Shown piece after piece: positions 43,685-55,200 of a DNA stretch of 64,000 bases. The stretch is taken from positions 36,895 to 100,894 of the forward strand of contig JASANE010001425.1 of assembly GCA_030248225.1 (NCBI GenBank), written 5' to 3'. The stretch's first letter is position 1; the number at the start of each line of letters is the position of its first letter. The stretch is from Trileptium ribeirensis (Eukaryota > Nematoda > Enoplea > Enoplida > Thoracostomopsidae). Below the pieces are notes generated by a model. That model did not search any database and was not told the DNA's origin. It saw only the letters and a program-made list of their open reading frames with translations. A program made the position numbers and the translations under genes.

Positions 43685-46600
43685 TACAACCGTCCTTCGC
43701 GAGGCGGTTGTTTCGGAGGTCGGACCACTTCTAGTCCGATATCTCCGGGTCGTAATTGTCTTTGTCCACTGTCTTCGTCGGGTTCCAAGTCCGGATGTGC
43801 GGATAACATGTCCTCGATGTCCTGTTCATCAAAGATGTCCCTAAAAGGTTCGAACATGTCGTGCCGTGCACGAGCACTACCAGATGGGTAATCCATCGGC
43901 ATAACGGGGTCACGATGTCGAGTCGGTGGAGCGAGGGGTATAGTCCGTCGAGCTGGTGTCGTAATTTTAGGTTCCAATCGTCGGGTGTCCAAACGTGGTA
44001 TTACGACTCGGGCTTCTTCTCCGTGTGGTATGTATTCTTCATACCAGCGACAACGGTCCCTGGCTTGTCTATGTGGTTGTCGGCGAGTAGGTTGAGGGGG
44101 TTCTTCCCTCTCTTTAACCTCGGGTGCAGAGGGTCCCATCTCAGGAGATCCCTCGCTCTCCTCTGTTGGAGGATCGAGTTCAAAGTGGGGCCTTCGCCGG
44201 GGTCCCGGTAAAAGTTGACTAAGAGGTACCTCGTCCTCTTCGTCTTCCCAACTAACTTGTGATTGGGCTCTAGCTGGGGTTTGTCGGCGTGGTTTGGCGC
44301 GTGATGGTCGAGTTAGAACTCCCTTGAGGGTGGAGGGAGCGCTGCGCGGCGGCGCTCTTCCCTTCCTCCCGGTAGAGGAGCCTTTGGTTGATTCGCCAAT
44401 GGTTGATATTGTCTCATCGTCCTTGTCTACAGTTCGTCGTCGTAAACGTCTCGGTCGACCGCCTTCCGAAGACTCGGGAGGTCGGCTTTGTTTATTTGTG
44501 CTCTGCTTATTTGCTTCTCTTTGTCGAACTAAACTTTCAATAAACTCTTCTACTATCCCGTCGGCGGCTATTTGGTCCTCCGAGGGGATGTATTGTATGG
44601 GGGATCCTCTTATATATTCCATTAATTCAGTTGCATCCTGTATTTCTCCTCGGGCACGGGCGGCTTCCTCTCGTTTCCTTCTTATTTCCTGCATTTCCCA
44701 TTCCCACTGTGCTAGCTCATTTTGCCTCTGGATGGTCCATCGACCAAAGGACGGTACCTGGGGAACGTTGGTTCCCCGTTCTTGCAAGGGTGATAATAGG
44801 GGTGGAATTATCCACCGTTGGGGCGGTGTCGGAAAATCGGCTGTTTCCGGTGAGGTGGTCTTCGAGCTTATAGATGATGCTTGTTCGCTAGTCGGCGCGG
44901 GAACCTTAGTTGGCTTTCGTCGTGGTTTAGGCTTAGGTTTCGGTGTTGGCGCGGGTTCGAATGGAGGTTGGTTGGTTACTGGGACGGATTCCGCAGGTTG
45001 TGGTCTAGGAGGGGTGCGATATGGTGTGAGCCATTCGTCTGGCACATAATCCTCTATTGTGGCTTCGTATCCTCGTGGCATCAGGGGAGTGTGTGGAAGT
45101 GGGGTAGGTGGGGCGGAGTATGCCTGACGAGGTATAGAATAGGGTTGTTCGTATGACGCTGTAGGCTCATAATAGGTGTAGTATGGTGTTACTGGCTGGT
45201 CTGACTCGGTCATTAAGCGTTGCGTCTGGGGGCTGCGGGATGTTTGAGTGGCGATCGCGGCTCGGCGTTGTGCAGGCGTGAGGGGCGAAGTTTGGACAGC
45301 ATGTTCGACGGCTGACGTTGGGGATGCCGCTTGTTCTGGAGTGTGAGGCGAGTCTTCGTCCGGGTCCTGTGAAGCGAGTAATTCCACAAGACCTAAGTCG
45401 TTTACATTGAATGGTCGCAGTGCGCGTCCGTTGTCTGAGCGTTTCACCCTTAGAGGCCTTGTAGCCTCATCAGTCCGAGCGGCTCGTTCTTGTTCTTGTA
45501 AAGTTACTGGGGCGGTGTGTTGTCCATACTCAGGCGAGAAAGTACCTGGTGGTTTATCAAGTGCGTAAGGTAACTTAGCGGAGTCCTGGGTTGCGAGTTC
45601 CTGTGATATAGCGGGCCATTCGGTGTCCGGGGTTCTGTCAGGGTCACAGAGGGGAAGCCTATTCTGTTGCGGGGCTCCGGAGGAGTCTTGGGCTTGAATG
45701 GTCAGCCGTTCTACTGCGGCGCGGTGGATGTCTGCCTGGGCTTGCGTGTATTCTAAGTTAGGTTCTCCGATCTCTACACTAGCGACGTCGGATGCACCAT
45801 CAATCTCCTGACGCAACCGATCTACTGCTTCTGGGTCTGCAGCCTGTAATTCCCTAGCGAAATATTTATCAGCGAGGATAGTTTCTCCGGGTTCCTGCAA
45901 CGCAGCCTCGATGTACGCGGGAGGGACGGCTTTGAGCAAATCAGCCATGTCAGGGAAGCTGCTTAGCGGGCGATAGCATGGTTTGGTGCGGTTTATGTGA
46001 ACTACATGATCGGAAGCATTAGGTTGTCCGGGGAGTTTAACGCAAATGCAGGGGGGCATTATTTTAGTGATTTGATATGGTCCGCACCAACGGCGTTCTA
46101 ATTTGCGCGATAATCCTGGTGTAGTGTAGTATCGATAGACCCATACATGGTCATTAACACGGTAGTCCGGGACCTTGATCTTACGGTTGTAATAGCGTTT
46201 TCTGTATTCCCGAGCAGATTGCATGGACCGATAGGCTCGATCCCTAATGGTAGCTAACCAACGTTGCACGTTGGCGCGATATGCTTCTGCTCCGGGATAG
46301 CGTCCCCAATCAGTTTGTGTTTCGATTCCACCCGGCACTCGGGGTTGGAATCCGTGCATGAGCATGAATGGTGGATAGTGCGTGGAAGCGTGTACTGCTG
46401 AATTGTAGGACATGATACAATATGGCAGGACTTCGTCCCATGTAGTATGGTCCTTTTCAGGTAATGCTACTCTTAGGAGGAATAGTAGTGTACGGTTAAA
46501 GCGTTCGATCTCTCCGTTTGCCTTCGGGTTGTAACTGAGCGTTTCGCGTTTAAAAGTGTGTAGTCTAGCGCACAAGGCTTCCATTACTTCGGAGACGAAA

Positions 46601-49217
46601 CATCCGCCTCGGTCTGAGACTAGTTCTTCGGGTGCGCCGTAGCGGCACACCACGTCTTCGACGAAGACCTTGGCTACGCTCTTGGCGGTTTGGTCCGGTA
46701 GAGCAGCGGCAATTACTAGTTTCGTGAACTGATCGATGAAGGCGATTACGTACCTATTTCCGTTTCGGGATAGCACCCGAGTGTCCAATATGTCAACAAA
46801 CATACGATGCATGGGTGCACTAGCCAACGGGTTCTCTCCGAGCGCGGCTCGAACATTTTGGGGTAGGTTGCGTGATCGTTGGCAGAGTACACATCGCTTA
46901 ACATATTCGTCCACGTCCTTACCCATGGTTTCCCAGTAGTAGAATTGTTTAAGTTTACTCAGTAGTCGATCCCTACCTGGATGTCCACCAAATAATGTGT
47001 CGTGTTCGTGCTTGAGTATCTGTCGTATGAGTAGTCTAGGTACGCATAGTTTAGGTCTGTGGTCGTTTGGCATGATGGGATGCAAGTATAAAATAGCAGT
47101 GTCGGGGCAGAGCCTGTAATGGTGGGCTTCCAATTTGAGGGCGGTCGCTGCCTTTTCGTCGGCGGGCGATTGTCGGGTGTGCAAGTACCACCAAATAGGA
47201 CCAAATTGTTTATCTCTGCGTTGAATGTATGGTAGGTAATTGAGAAGGTTCCTCCCTTCGTATTGTTGAAAGTGTGGTAAGTATATGTGTTCTCCAGTGT
47301 CATAGACCTGTTCAGGGCGTTGTAATTGTATTCGTGGTCCACATGCGTAAGCAACCTTAATTAATGTGTCAAATTCCTCTACTTCGGGTAAGCCTCCATA
47401 TCTCTGTCTAGCCGTTGTCGGTAGCGTCTGTGGTCTAGCGGGTTCAGGCGTACCGGCTGTGGCGCGAGTCGAGCTCTCACTCGCCGCAATAGGAGCAGGC
47501 GGTGTAGGGGCTGTCGGGGGTTCCTGGGGTTGCGGGGGTCTGGCGGGTGGCTCGGGTGCTGGGGATGGTCCGTGGGTCGGTTTATCAGTGGGTTTTGGCG
47601 GTTCTGGGGCAGTTGTCCGTCTCCCGGGGATCTCAACTCCTTCGGGCCATGGGTCGTCTATGTCTCCGCAGAAGATGAAACGTGTGGGGTCTGGTAAAGG
47701 GTCATGATCGGATCCTCCAAACATACGATAGAAACGTTCTCTAACGTACTCGGGTGGTAGGGTAACAGGAGCGTCCGGTGGAAGTCCCAAGAGTTGTCGA
47801 GTAAGTCGCTTCCAAATTTCTTCGGTGGGAAATCGTCGGGGCGGTTTAGCTGGAGCTTTGCCTTTACCGCGATCCTGTCCTTTAACAGCTACAGCAACCA
47901 TTCGAGGATGGTCCTGTTCATCCTGTTCAGCTTCGTCCGACGAATAAGAAAATTCCACGTCATGTCGGGGATCGCGTGAGAGTCCATCTGCGTTAGCGTT
48001 AGCCTTACCTGGCCTATATTCGATGTTGAAACCACCGAATTCCATCAGTAATTCGTTACGCCACTGAGCTAGTCGCGAATTTCGCGGTGGTCTCTCGAAC
48101 AGTGCCTTAAGTGGCTTGTGGTCGGTCTCAACATGAAATTCGTGTCCAAGTAGGTAGTGTCGGAAGTGTAAGGCAGCCCATCGTATGGCAAGAGCCTCAG
48201 TCTCTATGGCAGGATATCGGCGTTGGTAATCCACGAGCGACTTGCTCGCGTAGGCGATAGGTAGTGTCCCTTTGTCGGTCTTTTGCGAAAGCACGGCTCC
48301 GAGGGCATATCCAGAAGCGTCCGTTTGGAGTATGAAAGGTTTAGAAAAGTCCGGGTATATGAGTAATGGTTCTTGTACCAATGCCTTGCGTAGTTTTCCG
48401 AATGCCTCCTCGCATTGCGGTGTCCACTTAAATTCGCTGTCCTTTCGTCGGAGAGCGTTGAGTGGTTCACAAATTTCGGAGTAGTGTGGTATAAATTTGT
48501 GATAGTATCCTACAAGTCCTAGAAAGCTTTGTAATTGTTTGAGAGTTTCCGGTCGTTTGTAATTGTCTATTGCAGCGGTTTTCTCGGGGTCGGGTTTAAC
48601 TCCCTCTGAACTGATAATGTGTCCGAGGTATTTTAATTGTTTCTGCCCGAATTGGCATTTTGAGGGTTTTAGCTTGAGATTGGCCTTACGGAATCTGTCA
48701 AATACTGTAATTAAGTCCGCTAGGTGTTGTTCGAATGTGGGTGAGAAGACTAGTATGTCGTCTATGTAGATAAGGCATCGTTCCCATTCTAAGCCCTTTA
48801 GTATGATTGACATGCACCTTTGAAAGGCGCCTGGTGAGGAGTTCAGTCCGAATGGCAGAACGTTGTATTCATACTGTCCGTGGACAGTGACGAAGGAGGT
48901 TTTCTCCTTAGTCTCGGGGTCCAGCTCTAATTGCCAGAAACCTTTGTTAAGATCTAAACTGGACATGAATTTGGTATTTCGGAGACATCCCAGTATGTCG
49001 TCTATGCGGGGCAACGGGTATAAGTCACGTTCTGCAACTACGTTGAGCTTGCGGAAGTCGACACACAACCGCAAAGTACCGTCACTTTTGGTGACGTACA
49101 CTATGGGAGAGCCCCAAGGTGAATCTGATGGTGTTATGAGTCCTGCTTCTACCATGTTGTTTAATTCCTCACGCAAGGGCTCCCTTAGTGAATGTGCTAG
49201 ATATAGGGCACCTGTTT
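43684..49217 (-). CDS. pol: Inner element Pol: RT, RNase H, integrase and long C-terminal tail
   Basis: An open frame of about 1840 codons (1830 from a TTG at 49176), with no good ATG at its head, so it is read through from the preceding ORF. Numbering from 49176: RT has the palm Asp in SSLDLNKGF (D74), LPFGLNSSPGAFQ and the YIDD catalytic box (136-139). RNase H has D285, E326 and D351. A Pro-rich spacer of about 320 residues follows, then FGPIWWYLHTR. Integrase has an HHCC zinc finger (about 723-764) and a DD35E core (D794, D854, E890), then a typical SH3-like region ending near 1065. The last 750 residues are unrecognised: disordered, Pro/Glu/Arg-rich, with an acidic end. All catalytic residues are present, so the copy may have been active recently. 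It copies and inserts the element. Confidence 0.95.
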
Positions 49218-52200
49218 AATGGGCCTTGCGTCTCCAGTTACTATCCTATGTTGGTGTACTCCACATCTTCCTAGGTCAGACGGGTGTACACTAAATATGT
49301 CCGCGTTCTCAGAGATAGTCGTTTTCAATTGTTTGAGTTCGAACGGGTTTAGGGTCGTTTGTCCGAAATCTATTTTACTCAAAACTTGTATGGATCGCTC
49401 GGTGTCAATTGTCTTCTTTTGTTCACTTATAATTTGGACAACGTTGTTTCGTGTAACTCCAATATTGTTGCATTGCTTAGTGCGTCTTGGAGGGTCAAGT
49501 TGTAGCAAACGTTTGTTACTGTCATACAAGAACTCGACCTCATTGTCGTCAAGCATCTCGATATGCCCTATTGTTTGTCCAGCGTGTATGGCAACGGGAA
49601 AGTTCCCAAAGTTCATTAGTGCTATTGGTATCATGCGTTGGCCAGTAAGTACCAGGGAGTGAGCGATGGCAACGTCCCTAATAAAGGGGTCAGGCACAAA
49701 TAAGGCTTGACCTGTCGGGGGTTGAGTGATTTCCGGGATGGCGTTGATAAATAATTCTGTGTTCGGTGGTACTTGAGTGTATTTCCTGGTTACAACGTTG
49801 ATGACTGGGGGTCGGTAATCCCCTTGGTCGGCAAACGGTGCCGAGCAGTTCTCAGTCCCGTTAGATAGGTCCAGACAGCGGTCTTTGAAGTTTATAGCGA
49901 CATATGGTAGTAATGCCATAAAGTCGGTGCCAAGAATACATTCGTACGGTGTATCTGTTGTTACCTGAAAGTCACATGGTGTGCTTAACGATCCTATTGT
50001 GATCGGTGCTTTTACTACTCCGCTGATGGTCAGTTCTTGTTGTGTAGCTGATACTATGCGGGTAGTGGTCGTGTCACGAGGGACCAGTCCTAAACGGGCA
50101 GCTAAGGCTTGAGACATGATTGAGACGTCAGCTCCAGTGTCTACAAGTGTCATGACAGGGGTACCGAGTATGGTTGCGTTAATAAGTAATGGGGTATTAC
50201 CTGCGTTCATGGTGTTTAGTTGTCTAGTGAACATACCTTGACGGGGTCCACGACGTAAGTCACGAGTGGGAGCGACAAATAGTTCGTCGTCCTCGATAAA
50301 GACAAGTTCTTCCTCGGATGAGTTACGTGATGTCAATAGTCGGTTCGAACGACGTGGGGCACGGCTGGACGCGACAGACACGCGCGGCGTTCCCGAAGGC
50401 CCAACCGTGACCTCAGTCGGTGAAGTTCTGTCCGTATGAGGGAAGTCGTCCTCCGCGGGTGGAGCACTAGGTAATCGGTGTTTGGCTCTAATCCAACGAA
50501 TTGCTTTCTTAGGCTTGCTATCGGTCCTGATTAGTCGTCCACGGCATGGGAACCATCGGGGAATGTAGTATCCGTACTTAGGCGGGAGCTTACACTTGGT
50601 CATGAAATAGATCAAACTAATCAGTCCTACAGCGACGGTAATAATGAAGTAGGGCAAGAATCCCGTGTATTCCACAGCGGGGAGATTAACCACGCTGCGT
50701 ACCTGATCTTTAGCTATCTGCGCAACCCGCAAATTGATAGCCTTGGCGTTGTCGAGTGAGTCCCAAGTCAGAGGTCTTAGTTTGATACCGGATAGCCGGT
50801 CAATAGTGATATTCGGTCCGAACTTTATTGTAATTTTCTCGGGCTTCAGCATACTAGTGAGTACAATGGACCCTATACCTAGTTGAGTGTAGTTTCCGTG
50901 TGGAAACCATAACACTCCATTTGGCGGTAATTTTATCGACTTACCCATTGTGACATGAGCTAGCTGTCTCCGATTTGTCAGTATGACCTCAGGTTCACTA
51001 GTCCGAATCAATACTCCTTGTATAGTTGTGTGTACAGACGTGTCGTTGGTAAGTGGACCTATCAATGAGCGGTTGCTACATGTATGTTTAATGGTTTCAG
51101 GTACATGTTCACCTGCGATAATCCACTCCAAACAGTTGGTGCTATGGTCGGTTATCAGCGCGTGCGGTTCGCAGAAAGCGATACCTGGTCTCTGCTTGCA
51201 TGCTCCTAAATTGAGTGATTCGAAGCGAATGTGCCCCAGGCGGGCGGCGTATTGAGGGAGCGGCAATCTCAGCTGCGTTTGCGTGGCAGGTGCGTTCCAG
51301 CCGGTGTTATAGATCCGAAAATATGGCCGAACATCATTGCGCATCGGCAATGGTAATTGCAAGATGAATCCAAAGCGGAATGCGGTTAAATCCACGCTCA
51401 CAGGCATGACGCGGCCAAACTGATAGGCGAGGCTAGGCTCGCGCATTAGAATAGTTTTGGAGATGCGTGGATCCATAGAAAATAAACGTCGTAGCATGAC
51501 GACATCGATAACGGCAGGAGATAATTCACCGTTCAACATGGACTCCATTATAGCTTGTACCGACGAGCGCATATTGGCTCGAAGGATGTGATCTATTAGT
51601 TGGTGGTGCACGTGTGCGATCTCTTTCTGATCGGCGCACCGAACCTGTTCGATCATAGAGACTACCTCTTGCATACTATGGTGTAGAAATGCGTAAATGT
51701 CTTCATTTGCTCGGGTCAATTGCCTAATGGCTTTAGTGTTTCGAAAGGAGACATCGTTAGTCTCGCGCATGAATTTCTCGAGGACAGTTACCTGCTGACG
51801 AACATTGTTGATGTGTACTCCATTAGAAAAAGCCATTCCCAGTCCCAAGAAACCTGAGACAGCGCCTGCAGCGGCGGCGATTAAGCTGGCAAAGCGTTTC
51901 TCCCTTTTATGTGTGAGATCACACAATTGCTCGTTCGCGACGCAAAAAGAATGCACAAGCAGCGAATAATAGTTGGTGTCCAGTACGCCATGATAGGCGT
52001 CGTCTAACTCGCGTTCCAAAGCGCTCAAGGTCTCATGCAGCTGTGGATATTCGGTGCAGTTGACCTTCCTGCAGCAATCAGCGCGGCATGATCCGTTCGC
52101 TTCATAAGGCGGACAGAATTTGCTCACATAGGGATCGGACTTGCGTTCCCAATCGCGAAGTGATAACTGCAATACCACTGGCAAATGCGTGGTCTGATCA

Positions 52201-55200
52201 GAAGTGACCACCAAGCCCTGTGGCTCGATGACCACTCCTACTTGTCGGTTGACAAAAGCACCTAAGCGCGAGATTGAGTCACTAAATGGTGAAAGCGTTG
52301 CGCGTGTTGAGCTAAGCGCTGAGAGCCAAAGTAATAATAGAATTGTACAGACCCTCCACATACCTGAAGGATGCCCGAGGCCATTACTGAGGCTCGGTGA
52401 AGGGGATCGTACCTCGTTTCGATTGGGTTCCCTCATGGTCTCTTTATTTGCGATGTGTTCCGTAATGTCGCTTTTAATTTCCTCGTCGCTCGTTTCCGTG
52501 TCACTCGACTCAGTTATGCTTTCTTGCTGGGCGGAGTCGCTATCGGAGTTATCCTCCGACTCCTCGTCAGATGAGTCGAGGTAAGCGGCCAATGCCGTGT
52601 TTAATTGTTCGTCCAAATTCGGGACGGAGCAGTCGGTGTCATCGTCCGGAAACAAGCATAGTTCCGAGATTAGGCGGTCCCTACCTAACTTTAGTCCAAC
52701 AGACGCGTTTCCCTCTGTCTCAAGCAGTGCAGCAATGTCGGGGCGTCGCAAAAGTCTCAAGCGTGCACTGAGCAGTACTAGTCGAGCAAGCCGGTGGGCT
52801 TCATCGTCAAATTCCATATTACTTATTGCTTGGTCGACAAAGGAGTTAATCGGAACACCGCGTGTGTCTTGGTTCCGATAAATGAATTCTATCAAGTAAG
52901 GCGCCTCGCACAAGAGGTCATGTAACTCGAGGTTCGCCTCACGGAAAGTTTTCTGCATTCTGGCTGATTGAATTCCGACATAGAAAGGCCAATGAGGTGC
53001 AACATATCCATCCGGGAGGATGGACGCGCACGCAGTACTCAGCGTACCGTCGTAAGTCCATCTTCCTCGTTGACCGTAAAAGTAACAACTTAAGCCGATG
53101 TCCCGCGAATCTCTTGTGTGGCACTCCTGGCACTGTCGGCATACCGGATCCCTACTCAACTCCACCTCGAATTCTCTCTCAATAACCTGCTGGAGCGTGT
53201 GGCCATTCACGCATTGGCCCACCAGTTCTATGAAAGATTCCAACGAAGCGAGAGTTACGGGACCAAGGTACATTCCTGTCATGCAGTGCCCAATTGGAGA
53301 AGCCATGCCTAATATGCTGCTCAGCATAGCAGCGTCACGCTGCAAGGTAGGGCGAGTGCTAACTTCAAAACGAAGCTCAAATAGTCGGCTCAAATTGTTC
53401 AGTTGTTCCATTACAGTTATTACTCTCCGATAAAAGAGAGCTTGCGGTTGCAATGCCAACGGTTGTCCGAAGTCAGCATTAATCTCACTCGCCCTAAAGT
53501 TAATTGGTATAAGTCCCTCAGCCGATTCGTTAGGCGCATCATCGGTCAGTCCGACACGAGGGAATTGGTAAGTTGCGGTCTCGGTAAGGTCCGTAGGCAT
53601 AGTGAACAATGTGTCAGTCCCGAGGATTCGGTCACGTTCCTCGTCCGTCATTGCTCTAACTCGTCCAAGTTCTATCGGCATATGGTTGGGAAGACAAAGT
53701 CCAGACATGTCCAATAGTTGTTCGTCAAGTCGGTGTACTCGTTCGTTGTTAGCCTCTCGCACAAAGTTAAGCAAGTTCTTATGTCCCATGCAAACGTCCG
53801 AGTCCTCACTAATCACGCTCACTGATTCCTCCGAATTACCCGGGGACATACATGGTCTCCCTTCGACGGATTCCTCAGTGGTCACATCTACTTCATCTGG
53901 GTTACCCGAATTACCCGAGGGCATACTAGGCACCTCTTCGACGGGTCCCAATATATCACTGGAAACATCGGCCAACGTATCAGTGGAGCTACCTAAATTA
54001 CCCGGGCGCATACAAGGCGTCCCTTCGATAGGGTCTCCACGAACGTTCTCGACCTGTGGATCCGAACTCATCTCGTTCACACTTCCCGTAGCGATACTGC
54101 CACTACCGCTGCCTTCGCTTAGATCGCTTCCTCCGACAGCACCATCTCCTTCCTCAGAACGGATAGACAATTGGCTGGCTCGCAGGCTTAAATCAATGCC
54201 ATCATCCGATGGTGCACGCGGAAGTTCGTTGTTGTTTTCGCGACGCACTTCCCACACCCCTTCACTATGCCACTCTCGTGCGTCAGGGCTGGGTTCGCGT
54301 CGGTACCAGTCGGCATTCGGATCCACCCAGTTGGCCCAAAATTCTTCATCGCTTAATAGACGTTCCTCGTCTATCTCGCTGTCACTGCACTCATCATGCC
54401 TATCATCAGGTCCATCTGGCGCGACGGTCACGCCGTATTCAAGCTCGTTCTTTGGTTCATTTCCACGGTAATCATTCTCCGGTTGGGTACCCAGACTTAT
54501 ATTACAAACTTTCGCTTCGCTGACATAGTTCGCATCGCTCGCTGCGGTCCCGCTTCGTTCATATAGGAGTTCATTCGACTCCTTCAATTCAACAGCTTCA
54601 ACAAGTTCAACACACTCAGCGCTATCCTTCACGCTGACTTCACTACAAGATTCATTGAAAAAACTTAACTCATTGCAAGTCACGTCGTTGCGCGCTTCAA
54701 CGACGGTGGGCGCGACGGAAGCCTCACAATGCAGAGGACAGTCTTTATTCGCCACCCTGCCATCTACATCCCCGTACCTGGGCAGACCCCGGGCAATACT
54801 TTCAGCCCCAACGATCATACCCGCTTCATCGGCGCAATCGGCCGCGAACCCGTCGCTACCTCGGCTTGGGTACGGGTGACAAGGGCGGCCCCGGTCAGCA
54901 TCAAGGAAGGACCCAATGACCGTGGAACCCCTTGCCAATGAGGTCGGGAAAGTCACCTCAAGTCCATCAGTAGCATACTTCGCCGGCTCGAAGTAGCATT
55001 CAATTACATCAACATCACTTCCATTATTATCTTCCAACAATTCACTAAGGCTATAAGCGCGTCCTAACTTAGGCAAATCAATACACTCATACGACACACA
55101 ATTCTCACCATCACACAAGGGACGACCCGCGCGGCGGTCCGGCCCACATACTACATCATACGACCTATAATTTAGAACGGAACTAGGACTGGGCGACTCC

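Noticed and set aside
52930..53560. Loose resemblance of the Cys-containing Gag-Env linker region to ubiquitin-protease finger sequences.
   Set aside because: No catalytic Cys or His box is visible and the resemblance is limited to a few Cys and hydrophobic positions.
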